The notes below the pieces were generated by a model. That model was not told where the DNA came from and did not search any database. It saw nothing but the letters and a program-made list of their open reading frames with translations. Below are positions 1-13,097 of a stretch of 64,000 nucleotides of DNA, in pieces. This stretch comes from Mycteria americana (Eukaryota; Chordata; Aves; Ciconiiformes; Ciconiidae). Location of the stretch: contig NC_134366.1 of the NCBI RefSeq assembly GCF_035582795.1, positions 27,141,661 through 27,205,660 of the forward strand. Reading direction: 5' to 3'. Each line of letters starts with the position of its first letter. The first letter of the stretch is position 1. The translations under genes and the position numbers were made by a program.

Positions 1-3000
1 TGAGATCAGGCAGGTGCCATTGCCCTTGCAACCAGCAGCAATCAGGCCATTGCCAGTGTCCCCTCATGATTCAATCTCATGCCCTTAACTGGAGGAGGGG
101 AGGAATAAACCTGAGCAAGGTCTAACGGGTCTGGAAATGGGATGTTTTTCTGAATATGGGGGAATTTAGTCCAATACAGAATGCACAATGCTGGCCGGGA
201 GCTAAAGCCACTCAGCCAGCTTGGAAAATAAATTCCCATTGTAAGGGATAGGATGACCCACAAATGGGGAGGGGACCAGAGGAAATGGTGAGGGTCCCTG
301 TTTCCTGCAATCTTGCAAACAAGGTCATCGGGTTTTCTGAAAGAGCTTTCTTGTAATGTTTACCATCTGCTGTGATATGATATAGCTTCAGTGTCACTGT
401 GCTGTTTTGGGGCAGAAAGGAATATGACTGAAACTTTCACAGTTTCTCAAAGTTAACTTTGAAGGTATGAAGAAATAAATCCCAAAATACAGAGGAGACC
501 GTAACGACTGATATAAACAGGACTGAAGTAGTGAAAGTCCAGAACTGTTTCTCCAAAACACCAACAGAGCACAGAAGGAGTGGGAAGGTGGCAGAGCCCG
601 GCTTCAGCCAACACAAAGGCAGTAAGGAAAAAACTGACTTTGCAGGGAAGGATTTGGAGAAAAAAACCCTGAGCAAAATATTGACTTCCAACCTTCCGTC
701 AAAATATGCCTTGAAATAGTAAATCCAGCTGAATTCCCATTACATACAAAAGACTCTGAAACAAGCCTTTGAGACAAAAACCATTATTAAGCTAAGAAGG
801 AAATGTTTTCCTCCACAGAAAGTCAAATGTACTTTTTATTTCGTAGACACACACGTATTCAGGGCCAGTGCTATATGTGAACTCTGTCAAAAAGACATTG
901 TTTCTCCATCCTAATCCATTTGCAAATTGAGTCAGTGAAGTAGCAATTAACCTCAGGTCATTAATTTTAAATACACTATCAATTCTCTTTCTTTTTTCTT
1001 TGCTTTTTCTTTTCTTTAATTTGTGTAATGGCCCATGGGGAGAAAAAAAAAGGTTGCTTGGGTCCTTGGCCTTCAATAAATCTTTTCTTAATGCACCAAT
1101 ATCAGGGGTTAGATTACCATTACCCTTGGCCTTTGAGCTGCTGAAGACATTTCTATGCCTTTAGTTTTAGTCTCCATCCTCTACTTCCCCAGCTGAGATG
1201 TTTTACTGGGGGAAGGGAATTAGTCCCAGCTCTTATCTCGGTTGCAAATGTGGGCCTATTTTGGTGTTTTTGGGAGAGGGGGAAGGAGCAAGAGTTCAGG
1301 ATCTATAAAAACAAATTCCTGCTTTTGTTTCTTTAGTTTCATGATTTTATTTTAATTTAATTTTAATTATTTTGAAGATGTCCATATTTTTAGGTCTTAC
1401 ATTTCATTTTACTTTCAGAGGGGTTTTTTATTTTAATTGAAGGTTTAAAAGAATAGGATATTTGTTGGGTTTTATAATGTACCAAGAGATCCTCTGCTGT
1501 GAGCTTCTTAGGCACTTGGTAGTGTCTCTTGATCTATATATACTATTTGTTACACAATATTTAGCTCCTCTTAGGGTTTTAATTTAATGGGGGCTACATT
1601 AAGAACAATCAGCTCAGTGACCATCTCTGAGTTAAATCTTTCCAGAATTAATAGCGCTGAGTGGAACAGGGATCCTTCGTCAGCACCTCCGTGCTCTGGA
1701 TATAACCAGATTTTCTGACATAGTGGGAAATGCCTGGAAGATTTAGCCATGGGTAGGTTTGCTCTAGGGGGCTTCATGAGGTTGACCTAACTGTTCTGCC
1801 TATTTTAAGCCATACTTAACAGTAGTTTTAATAGTGCTATAGGGATTGCTGAGTATTATGGGAAACTAGACAATCCTTCGAGTAGGCAGGAGCTCTATTT
1901 ATTACCTTTAGGAGACCCATCCAGTGGCTTGCTAGCTGCTCAGCTCGGTTGCGTACGTGACTTACACCATGAAGAGCTTCACTATGCCACTCCTGAGGAC
2001 AGTCAAATGTCGACTCTAATGACCTAAGAGCTGCCCTGGAATGGAATCTTCTGCTTGTGAAAGAAGAATAATAATGTCATGCCAGCTGATTTTACTCATT
2101 TTCTTACCAGCTATTTAAAAAGCCCAAGTGTTTAAATCTTAAAAATTAACCACACCAAAAACAGGAAGAAAACTAAAAATCCACAGCCCCCCCCCCCCAA
2201 AGAGATAAAATCCACAGTTTAATTCTGAAATTTTACCTGCATGCAATTTAGTAGAATAAATCATCAAGGAAATTACATCTCATTTCACTGAACAATGTTA
2301 TGGGAATCAAAACATACTATATCTAGATAGGTGGGTGTTAAAGTGATTAAATGTTTGAATAGAGAGAAAAAAAATGAATCAATGGTGCTTTCTCTCAAAC
2401 CAGACAGGGCCAGTGACTTGTTGAAATATGACAGTGAAACTGTGCAGAAGAGGTATCTGGACATAAATTGATCAGATTTATCTCATCTGCCCCTCAGGTT
2501 ACATTCAACATGAACAGACACAGTATTTTCTAGTGAGAATACTGCAGCTCAGTGAACGGCAATACCTGCTCCATTTTGGTTCCTGGCTCCCAACAGTCCC
2601 CTGCGTTGGGCTCCCAGTTTAGACCACGAGCTGCATGGAGGCACCTGGCTGCAGCGTGCACACTGCCGTCTCCTGTACGGCCAGAGGACAGGGGGAGGCT
2701 GGTGCTAAGCAGAAGTCAGGCACCATGCCCGCAACCTAGCACGTTGCCAGCCTTGTTTCTACTTATAAAGTGACTACACCAAGAGCGAGTTGGAGGTCCT
2801 GAGCTTCTTGAAGGTGCTGGACTTAGCATGCACAAGATTTCCAATAGATACACGTCGCCATGGGATCACTGGCAACCCTGTGTAAATCAAAATGACTCCC
2901 TGTGAGTTAAACTACATGTTAACCTTCAATGACTCTTCCGTGACCGTGACAGAGGGCTGGCTCAGACCTGTCATCCCTGCACACGCATTTTCTGAAACCA

Positions 3001-3879
3001 TCAGTGAAACTTCTGCATGACCAAGAATGTGGAGTTGTTCCTAAAATAATTTATATTAGTTCAAAGAACATATGAAAAGGATCTGCCATGTGATTTAGGA
3101 GCTTGCAATGTTGTTGCTCTGAAACTTACCTTTCTTAGAACCTGTAATGTCTTTCTACCTGGCACAGGGAGGATTTCTACTTGCAATATTCATGGAATTA
3201 CAGCTTGTATAATTCCAAACATTAGCAGCTGTAGCATGTTGTCTCTGTCAAAAAGTGTTAAAACAGTTCTCAATAAAATTAGTCTGTCCATACTTTGAAA
3301 CAAACTGTATTTAAAAAAAAAAATTTATGCATATTTCTGCACTTCCTGCTTATAATTCAAACCCCTAACTTTTATGGTAGAGTTTTTCCTTTTTTATTAA
3401 TATTAATTCATATTATTTAGTTTCCAGCTGCTTGGTAACTGTTGGCAGGCTTGTGCTTGTCATATCTATAAAGAATGTAGGAGAATATATAACACAAGCA
3501 TGAGTCAGTTGTACTGCTGTCTACTCAAAACATGCTATCCAAAGCAATTCTTCAAGCTGCTCTAGAGTTTACTTCTCTATTTTGCTTTATCCTATGCCCA
3601 TTTCTGGAATCTACTTGCATGCTCCTGCTCCTCTCCTCTTTCTCCCTCGCTCTCCACTGCTTTTTCACCAGGAAAAAAACCTCCTGAAATTGCCTATTGC
3701 ACTCAGGTTCTATGTGCATAATGAATAAATCTTAACTCTGACTTTTATTCCAGTATGTCAAAAGCTCCGCTTGCCCTGTGACTGCCAACAAGGACCTTTG
3801 GCTTTTCCCGAGACGCTTGTTATGCAATGCAATGAATCATTCTCTGCAATACAGTGGCATTTGAGAGCCTGAGACAACA
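1..3879. other. Gene-free intergenic DNA
   Basis: AT-rich sequence in which every open frame is short, uses no recognisable protein motif and is not flanked by a convincing pair of splice sites. It has a 12-base C run at 2187-2198 and several short A or T runs. A GC-richer patch at about 2560-2760 carries a 73-codon plus-strand frame that I do not believe is coding. I recognise no exon, RNA gene or transposon here. Confidence 0.6.
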
Positions 3880-3970
3880 CAAAACTGATCTGATCTAATA
3901 CCAGAGTAACTATTCATAAGAGATACCATCTAATTGATCTGGATGGGAGATCAGCTGGGTAAGCAGCTGC
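3880..3970 (+). repeat. Possible 5S rRNA-like relic (AmnSINE-type head)
   Basis: The segment contains GATCTGATCT at about 3888, and some 50 bases later TGGATGGGAGATCAGCTGGG (3939-3958). Vertebrate 5S rRNA has a GTCTGATCT block followed by TGGATGGGAGACCGCCTGGG at similar spacing, inside the Pol III internal promoter. Old amniote SINEs of the AmnSINE1/SINE3 class carry a 5S-derived head. The middle part is not alignable by eye and about nine extra bases are needed, so this may be a decayed SINE head, a 5S pseudogene fragment or coincidence. Confidence 0.28.
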
Positions 3971-6900
3971 GTGGCCAGGAGGGAAGCATTTAGGAGGACT
4001 TTACTCTTACACTCAAATTCTTTTTATGGGCAAAAAGGAGAACACAACTTTACATGTGAAAACAAGAATTTGTTGTTGGTTTAATGAAAAGTTTTTAGAG
4101 TATCATCGTAATAAGACAGATTATTAATCTAGTTACAATACTATATATTCATATTCCATATATTTACTTCAAATTAATACTGGAAATCCTAGATAAAAGA
4201 GTTAAAAATGTTATAAAAGAAAATCTCCTTCCTAGTACATTTGCTATGCCCAGCCTTGCAATGCTCCTGCAGGTGCCAGGCCAGCAGTTTCAGTGTATGC
4301 GCCTGCGGAGGGGCTATGCGGGGCTGCCAGCGCCCTGCAGCATTCACTGGGGAAGAGAAGGCTGTTCCGTCTCCCTCCTCTTTGCCAGGAGAAATGTAGT
4401 GGTAAGTTTTCTTATTCCACTGTCTTGGGATCCACTTGGGTTTATTTTGTTTGGGTTTTGCAGCACAATTTGTTTCTGTGCTCTGTTCACTGGTTCTCAG
4501 TTATTCAGTTTTTCTATTCTCTCTGTTACCACTAGAACTGGTTTTACCAGAGCAATGCAAGTTTGCACTCCTGTAGGGACTGCTGACTCGATCAGCATGA
4601 TTTATTTTAAAATCTGTGACCTCCGGTATCATCCTGCATCTGCCACTTTCCACACGAATTTCTTTCCAGGCAGTTCATAGGCACATCGATCCACACGACA
4701 CAGCTACCTGTTAAACTAAACTACAACTCCACCAAAACAAGCTTAGGCAACAGGTGCCAGATGTTAGACAGTTGCTGTTACAGTTAAACAGCTAAAATGA
4801 GCTCCGTCCAAGGCAGCACCTCAGGTTATGCAATTTCAGGCCAATATAAAGCCTGTAAGTAGTAATGGCAAAAATCACATTTACTGGCCTATGTTATCTG
4901 GACTCTGTTGTTCAGTCTTAGTGTAGCACCTTGGCTTTGTTGGAAGCTATGTTGAACGGCTGAGGCAGACCCAACTATGACCTTAGGCAGACCACAATAA
5001 ATAGGCTGACTAGTTTTTATAGGTGTCAAAGTTTTTTTAATTGTGCATGATATATTGGAGGATAATTAGTTGTCGGGTGGGTAAGAATGACATGCTCTGG
5101 GGTCTCTGTGCAACCATCTCCATACTCACATGTGAGACACGGCAAGCAGTCCCTTTTAGCAGAGAAAATCAATCAGTTCCAGGCACATTAATTCCAGATA
5201 CTTGTGATTTTGCCTTTTACCTTCACAATCTATCATAAAAATGGTGTTGCGTTTTTGCTAGCTTTTACCAACATTTAGATGAATGACATGCTCCATACGT
5301 GTTCACTATCCCCAATGCTTTCTGAGAGAAATAGCAATGCTTTTATGTTTAGGCCATTATTCTCACAGCAACATCAAGTTTTAATAAAGAATGGGCTCTG
5401 AATGTTCAAGTGACTAGGGCTGGGTGAAGAAAGGGGTCTTGAAATATCCCAGTTTTCACATCTTGGTTGATTCCTCAGCATTGTTGGGAATTCAGACAAG
5501 GAGAAAATCTGTTGATGTGAAAATTTGTTGCCAGCGCCACTGGAAATTGGGACATTGCCATGGCAAGTTCATTAGGCTTCCATTTCACTCCTAGCAGCAG
5601 GGGCCGTTCAGGTTTGGAGTAGGTCGGTATGAAACAGATTTCTAGGAGTGATCTTCAGTATAGTATGACCTCTGCACCTAGGTGATACTTGCCTATTTCA
5701 TGTGCAGATTTTTTTCCTCTTGCAGGCACAGGTTGACAGTATTCATCCTCTTGTAATTTAATTCCAAGTCAGTCTGAACTTTGAGGGTAAATTTGTATGT
5801 GTATTGTAGATTGCATAATTCTATGGCCTACTGCTGGATTTCTTTCAAAGGTGATTATTTATGTGTGTAAGCTGAATGCTAGCTGTCTAAACAGGTCCCA
5901 TCCCATGAGTACCTATGATTAATTTTTTTGTGTCTGTTCTGCTTTAGATAATCATTGCTGAATGCTTGAACCAAAATACACTGAATCAATGGAGAGATCC
6001 ACATCAAATCTCAGATCCTTAAATCCTCAAAGTCTTTGCCTTTGACTGTAGGAGCCAGGTTCTGCTCACTGTTTCACTAAGGAGAGTAACACGGAGAGTT
6101 CATACAATGGAAGAGCAATAGGCCCAGGTCAAGCTCTTGTGAACACTGCTGTCTTACAACTGATTCCTATTTCCTTCTCTACTATCCCAATCACTGCTGT
6201 GAAGCAGATAGATTGATTCATTTTCTGCGTGTAAAGGGATGCTTACCCTTTTGGTTCCATTTCCCTGATAAGTTGTTTGGGTGTTTTGTGTATGTTCACT
6301 GAGAATAAACAATTTGGGAGAAGACAGACCGTAGGTTGTTTTATGTTTCTGCTAGCGATGCGACTCTTGTTGGGTTTCAGACTGGAACCTCCCATGGAGC
6401 CCCGGAGAGGGAAACCAACTCCGGGAGCTCAGGCGTGGCAAAGGCATCAAACAAAGAAACCCGAAAGCAGCAGATTTCTAGGAATATAAAGCCCCCAGAA
6501 ACCTGCCTTATATCAAAGTCAACATAGCTTCATACTGCTTATTTCTCAAATAAAAATATGGTTCCTTGTAAGACAAAACTTCAAAAGTATAAAGTAGTTC
6601 CAAGCTGGTTTTTCATGCTTTGTGCAAAAGTGCTCCGAGTACATACATTTGTATAAAATTTGAATGTTTCATATCATACTGTTTCCCTCATTATATGATT
6701 ATAGGTGTATATTTTCCCTCTGTTTCCATTTTATGAAAAAAAATGTTCGATGTAAAAAGGAGCAGCTCCAATGTCCACCAGCAGAGAAGCAGCACTTGTG
6801 AAATTCATTTGCACTTACCCGCAAAGCACTGAAGTGTATGCTTCAACTCGTTTGACTTTGTACTGAAAGAAATGCGACCATTCAGGCAATTAACTTCAGG

Positions 6901-7985
6901 TGTTTGTTTAAGTATTTTGCTGAATCTGGGTAGAGTTTAAGTGAGAAAATGTTATCTAATGACTAATCTTCAGAATGCTTCACTGCAAAATACGTTGGCA
7001 ATATAAAGCAATTCTATATTAAACACAGGTAAACCAGTGAACTAGTGTGAGCCAGGAGGCAAAACTGAGCAAGGGCAAGGCAGCGGCCCAGATCTTAGGC
7101 ACCGCTGGGTGGAGAGGCTTCCCAGGTCCTGTATGGTGGGGTTTATCTGTATAATGCCATGTAGTGCATACAGGATGCCTCAGAGCCCCACAGGGCTAGG
7201 GCAGGCAGGAGTGAAATGTCCTGGAAAAGGGCTGGACTCCGATGGTAAACCTTGGGGCCAGCCTGTGCTGTCCCCTCTGCTTCTTACTGCCGTGGACCTC
7301 TCCTGGTGTTATGCACCTAATCCCAGTTTTCCGATTCATGAAGGACAAGTGCAGGAGTGTATTGCACGTATTAAAGGACTCAAATATAAATATGCGTAGT
7401 ATACAGAAGCATACAGTCATTTATCAGAGACCACTCCTGCAGAACAGATAGCAGCTCCCCGGTCAGGTGAGAGCAAGTCCCCGTTCAACCTGTTTCAAGC
7501 CAAGGACTCGAACGTACACGTGCTGCCAGCTGTCAGGCAGGGTTCCTAATGCAGTAGTAGGAGGTAGTATACAGGGAAAGGCCTGACTGAAGTCATCGTG
7601 GGTAAAAATTGGGTGTAGATCCTATGAAGCCACAATGAGAGCAAGTAGCATCGGAGTCCTCTAATAGTAGCTTCCATTAAAGTGCTTACCATGGGGAATG
7701 GACTCACATGGTGCATTTTGAGAACAATTTTCTAAGGTCATTTCCCAGATATAGAAATGTAACCTTTTTCAATTTAGCTAGGAGTTAGAGAGCTAATTTC
7801 TGCAAAACCTCGCCATTTTTCATCTCATCCTGCATATCCAGTGCGTCCTTCCCCTCACGTTGCTCGTTGTCATTCACAGTCTGCCATTCACGGACGTTGT
7901 TGAAAGCTTTTTATTTCACATCTGGAAGTTGAAGCTGTCTTAAAATTTTCCTCATCTATTTTATCAGTCAACATGAAGAATGAGG

Positions 7986-8001
7986 CCCTGAGGCCTCAGG
8001 G
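7986..8001. promoter_or_regulatory. 16-bp perfect palindrome with paired TFAP2-like sites
   Basis: CCCTGAGGCCTCAGGG reads identically on both strands. It contains two overlapping 9-mers, CCCTGAGGC and GCCTCAGGG, each fitting the published TFAP2 consensus SCCTSAGGS. No gene start is nearby, so any role would be as a distal element. A chance palindrome is the null explanation. Confidence 0.3.
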
Positions 8002-11000
8002 TGTAATTATGGGCGAGATTAGCCCAGCAAATGAAACACCTGCGTGTCCCTTCTGTAAACATGTGCTGCTTTTCTGTGGCAACTTGGATCATAATTTCAA
8101 TAATGAACCTCCTGTCATCTAACTGGAGTTTGGTTTGCTGCATGGTGCATCTCATCTCTTTATTTTCAAGGAGATTTGGAGTGCTGATTTGTAGGTGTGT
8201 CTAATACCAGGTTGAACATCTTTCACTCAGTTTTGCTCAAATAGCAGCTGTCAAATTAGGCCAAACAAAGAGACTTTAACGACATTTAACATAAAACTGA
8301 AGGCAAATGACATCACTCTGGACAATCTAAATAATAGTAAAAAACATCTAGTTCTGAAGTACTAACTATATACTTAGGACAAAAGTGAAGTGAACTTGTC
8401 CAAAACAGTCAGACACAGTTAGCCCATAACCCACATTCAGAAATTAGTGAAGGTGAATGAATAAGGACCAGGTCCAAAGCCTGAATAGGTCAACAGGAGT
8501 TTTCCTTTGGCTTTGATGGGCTTCGAGTCCGGAGTTCTTGGTTTGCTTCCATCCCTGCTAAAATCAGCATCAGAAACCCTACTGATGTCGGTGACACAGA
8601 AACCGGTGGCAGAGGTCCTATTTCAAAATTAAACACAAAAATCTTGTCATTTCAACTGGAATAAAATATCCAGAGCTAGATGGACAACGAGGATGTAAGA
8701 TCACGACCACAGCCTTTAACTTTTAGAGGTCCTTCTGCCCTGTGTAATTCACAGCCCTGAAGTGCAGGGAAAGTTTCCTGTTCTAGCTGCTGGGTTACTG
8801 TGCACATAACTACTTGAATTCCTTTACTGCCAAAAATGTGGCATGTAGTCATTACGTATCTTCAGGACCAGATGGCTTTTCAGGTTCTGCATTTTGAACT
8901 TGGGTGCTTAAAGTGGAGCTCAAAGAGCTGTAGGATGTCTTATAATTGATGCTTTCTTTTCTTACTCATAGTAATAATATTAATATATTCCCTACTTATT
9001 TCATATTTTATTATGCCTGAAGAAATGCTAATGTATTGTCATTTAAAGAATTACAAGATGTGCTTACTTAGAACGCTATGTTGCTCACAGTTTTGCAGGT
9101 AGTGAGATTCTTATTGTAAATAGAAATGCTTCTGTCATATCAAAACTATTAAATTTTAAACCTACTGCAATAAAAATAATCGACAATTTTTATGATTCAT
9201 AGCATTCATAGTTGCTATAAACGTTAATGAAAAAATGGAATGAAGAAACTGCATGAGTGATAAAAGTCATAACTTACACCAGACTTAATTTGTGTATTCA
9301 CTATAACCTCAGTCTTTTATGGATCCACAGGTTTTGTCTGCCGTGTTCTGGCATGCTTTTTCAAGCGTTAGCAATATTGCAGCACTGCTGCTCCAAACAC
9401 TACTACTGTCATTGTGGGGCCGTTCTCTGTGGACATAAATTATTTTGGCTCAGACCTGAAGCCGTTAGCAACTGATTACCAAAATCAGAAATCTAAGGGC
9501 TCATGCTATTGGAGCTGAGGCTTTCCTTGGGATGAAAGCTGCACGGAGATTTGGGTTGTGTTTGCAGATTTGTGTGTCTTTGAAGACTGTCTCGTGCTAT
9601 GATTATGAAACATGAACCAGTGAGGGCTGGAAGAAACATCTTGACAATGCAGCCAAATTTTGAATCAAACAACTGTCAAAAGCTCCTTGAGAGCACTGGC
9701 AGACTTGGATCTTTCTCGTCATGGAGCTGAGAAGGATGGAGAAAACGAATGAGGCTTCTGGGTGAACTAACCCAAGGTGTGTCTGCTGTTTTCTGGACAC
9801 TTCCAGAGAAACGTTGCAGTTGCTTTCCATGTCCAGGAGCTGTTAAAAGGAAAAATGTCCCCAGATCAAAAAAAATGTCAGGGTGCCTGAAGTGGAATGG
9901 AAATATAGGCATTGTTTTCCTGATGCGGAACGAAAGGTATTCACACAGACTCATAAGGTACAATTCACGCATACCCTATTTCTGAGAGGAGTGAGTGCCA
10001 CATCCTCCCATGGAGGAAGAGGAGTTTCCCTATGTGAATGTGAAGTAACATTCAAAGATTTAGTTTTTCTTTGAAAATTACTTAACAGTAACTACCAAAA
10101 CTCTGTTATTGTATTATCTCTGTAAATGCACAATTATTTCTTTCTTTTTTGCTAATTTTTGGCCTCAGTATGGTGAGGAGTCCCAAAGTTTTGGTTAAAT
10201 AAATGTGAAAAAGTATTCTTTAAATGGGTTTGAATATGCTGCCTTTTGATGCTCTTGCATCTTCAGACAAGAATGGAAGCACTGATTAAGTTTTTCTGTT
10301 GCTCAGCATCTTAAATATTTTCATCAGACATCTTTTTAGTGATCCCCTTTCCAACATAAGCATTTCCAGACTATCTGTCCTCCTCAGAAGGGGGAATTAA
10401 TTCTTGTTCTCTCAATTCCAGTGAGAAAGCTTAGTTCTTTAGGGTATTTCTTGCAAAAGACAAATCCAGGCTCAACTTCAGGACAGCCAGCCTGCTCAGG
10501 TCAGGTCTACCTTCAGAAGAGATCCCATATGGGCAGCACCACATGGTGAAAGGGCTGAAGTGCCCTCAAAGGGTGGTCACTCAGACAGGACTGTGCCAAC
10601 TGCTGCATACAGGAAATTAACAACGTTAATCTCCTATACGCCCTTTTAGAGGCTTCTCCTTTCTCTGCTGGTGTTATTCATCCTTTGAATCAACTTGTAA
10701 GCACCATGTGCCTTCCTTTAAGACTGATGATACCTGCATTTAGTGGCTAATGTGGGCATTTTAATACTTGAATACTTTGGCTCCTTCCGAGTTCTTGGCG
10801 ATGTGCTAATCCCTCTGAGGAATATACGGAAGAGGAGGAGTAGACCCAGTGGGAATACATTTCTGATAGATCTGCCCTCTCAAATTCTGATAACCATCTG
10901 CCCTCTCAAAAGTATTCCCTGAAACCCCTCATTACCCCACAGACCAACAGATTCTTCCATCATTCTGCATCCAGCAGAGTTGCATCATTTCTTTGATGTT

Positions 11001-12889
11001 CATACTTGCTGGTTTTTTATCTGCAAAATCTATTTTAGCATGTCCAATTTCCCTTTAAAATATTGCTTGTTAAAATTTATGTCTGTTTTTGGTAGAATTT
11101 TTGTGCCTACTTGTTGACAGAGAAGTACAAGACCTCTGAGGATATGAGCTGTCAGAGCGTTAACGGATGTGCCACATTTTCCCACTGGAAGGCTCTACAG
11201 CAAGATTGGTTGCCTTTCCCAAAACATGTTTATAGCTTTGTCTCAGAATTTGTTGTCCTGATGCAGCAAAAAATAAATGTAATTCTATGGTCTGTGTTGT
11301 GAAGAAAGTCTTATTTTAAAAAATCATAGTTATGCCCTTGACTCTAAAATGGAATTTCTGGTTGTATTAAGTTGTATTTGGTTGTATTTTGTGAACATAC
11401 TTCAAACACTCACATTCAGTCCACAAACCTTATCTCTTATATCCCTGAAAAGCAGCTACTACTTTTTCTATAACGGTACTTTGGGGTATTCTCCTAACTG
11501 GTTTCAGTGTGGTTTGCATGGTTGCTTACAGAGTCTATTACCTACCTAATAACTCTTTTCTTCCAAGAAAAGCCCAACCAATCTCTTCGGCTTCTTTCTC
11601 TCTCTCCAACCAATACCAAAGCCATTTTACAAGGGCGATCTTTTTTGGCACGCACCAAGGAGTCCACCAGTGGATTAGAAGCATCAGCTCAAGGGAAGTG
11701 TGGAGCACTTCTCTTTGCTACCTTGCCAGTCAAACGAAATTTCATGCCAGACTTGTAACTTCAGAGGAAGGTCTAATATTTGCAATTTTGATATTTTAAG
11801 ATGTTGTTGTCTCAACTTACAGGACTGCATGCTGAAAAGTAAGGCTGGTAAGGGACAGTCCGGGTTGAAAGTGAATTGCTCCTAGCTCAAAAACGGAATT
11901 TCTAGTTCAGATTCATTTGTGTGTTTTACTGGTATAAACTGATGAGAGCAGAATTGACTAGACATTATCGTTAACTGTTATGTCATACCATGAGCTAAAG
12001 AATATCCAGGATGTTGCATGTTCAAGTAAGCTTATTAGTAGCATTAAAACTACCCATTATACACGACTCTCACAAACTGCCCTTGAGGTATTAGATTAAA
12101 AGGCCTGATAGGTAAGTATTTAGCTACTCTGTGAATATCCAAAGAGGGGAAATGCCTTTTCCAAGAGTTTTGAATGCTTTTGAAACCTCAGGGCTACCTT
12201 ATGATTAAATATTGGGGAAAAGTACTTTTAGAAAACTTCTACATAAATCACTGTGGTATGAAAGCTGGCAAGGATTGCTGGCTCTCAGGCACTGTGTTAG
12301 CTCGTGGCTCCCCACCTTACCCACCGCAGCGCTGGATTCACTCCAGTTTCTCACAGTGTTTCTATAGGTTACTGCTATGTTTCTCTGATAGTAAAGCGTC
12401 TCAGCAGTGAGCACCAACCTAGTGTGAAAACTACTGCATGTAGGTATGTCCATGAGAATACTTATCACAGCAGGCAGTCTACAATTGGGCTGCCAATGCA
12501 GTTTGTAACCATGCTAACCTGTATTGAAACACGCCAGCAGTGGTTTTTTCATGAAATCTGTTTATCCTTTCAACAGAATTCTCCAGGAAACTGCCTGCCT
12601 TGTCTGTTCTGTAAGCTGTGTCCTCGCTGCAGACTTCAGTCAGCTTAGCTACGTGAGTTGGGACAAGATATGTGCAAAAGGAGACCCATGTAGCTCTCCT
12701 GGACAATACCTCTGGTAACAAGAGTTATATATGCCACGGGCTGCATGGAGGGTCTGCATCCTTTGCTGCTCTCCAGTCCTCTATAATGTCAGATCTGAAT
12801 TGCCTGTCTTTGCTTTAAGCCCAAGAAGTTCACCATGGCCTATACCCTGCCCGCAATGCCAGCTGTCCTCCCCATATTGACCACTTTCC

Positions 12890-12935
12890 AAATGACTGAC
12901 CAATTTGCAAATGACCGACCAATTTGCAAATGACC
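12890..12935. repeat. 19-bp tandem repeat, about 2.4 copies
   Basis: Two adjacent 19-bp units (12890-12908 and 12909-12927) differ at one base (AAATGACTGACC against AAATGACCGACC, each followed by AATTTGC). A third partial unit, AAATGACC, ends at 12935. This is a small local tandem duplication in non-coding DNA. Confidence 0.85.
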
Positions 12936-13069
12936 ATCTTTGTGCCTTCTCCTGTTTTGTGCCTCGTGCCTGGGGAAAAATGACTTACCTGTAAGACCCT
13001 CCTACTGACCCTGCTGCTCTTCTGCAAATCACTCCTTAAAATTCTTTCCTTTGCTTTGACATTTTTAAA

Positions 13070-13097
13070 ACATAAGGAACTATGAAGTTCCTTATGT
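13070..13097. repeat. Perfect 12-bp inverted repeat, 4-nt loop
   Basis: ACATAAGGAACT (13070-13081) is followed by the loop ATGA and its exact reverse complement AGTTCCTTATGT (13086-13097). The stem is perfect but too short for a microRNA precursor. Flanks do not extend the pairing. Confidence 0.8.

Noticed and set aside
4246..4680. 144-codon plus-strand frame
   Set aside because: No domain, low-complexity hydrophobic runs and no splice or promoter support.
7109..7451. Overlapping short frames with RFMKDKCRSVLHVLKDS looking exon-like
   Set aside because: Not recognisable as any family, frames on both strands overlap, and no good acceptor-donor pair bounds it.
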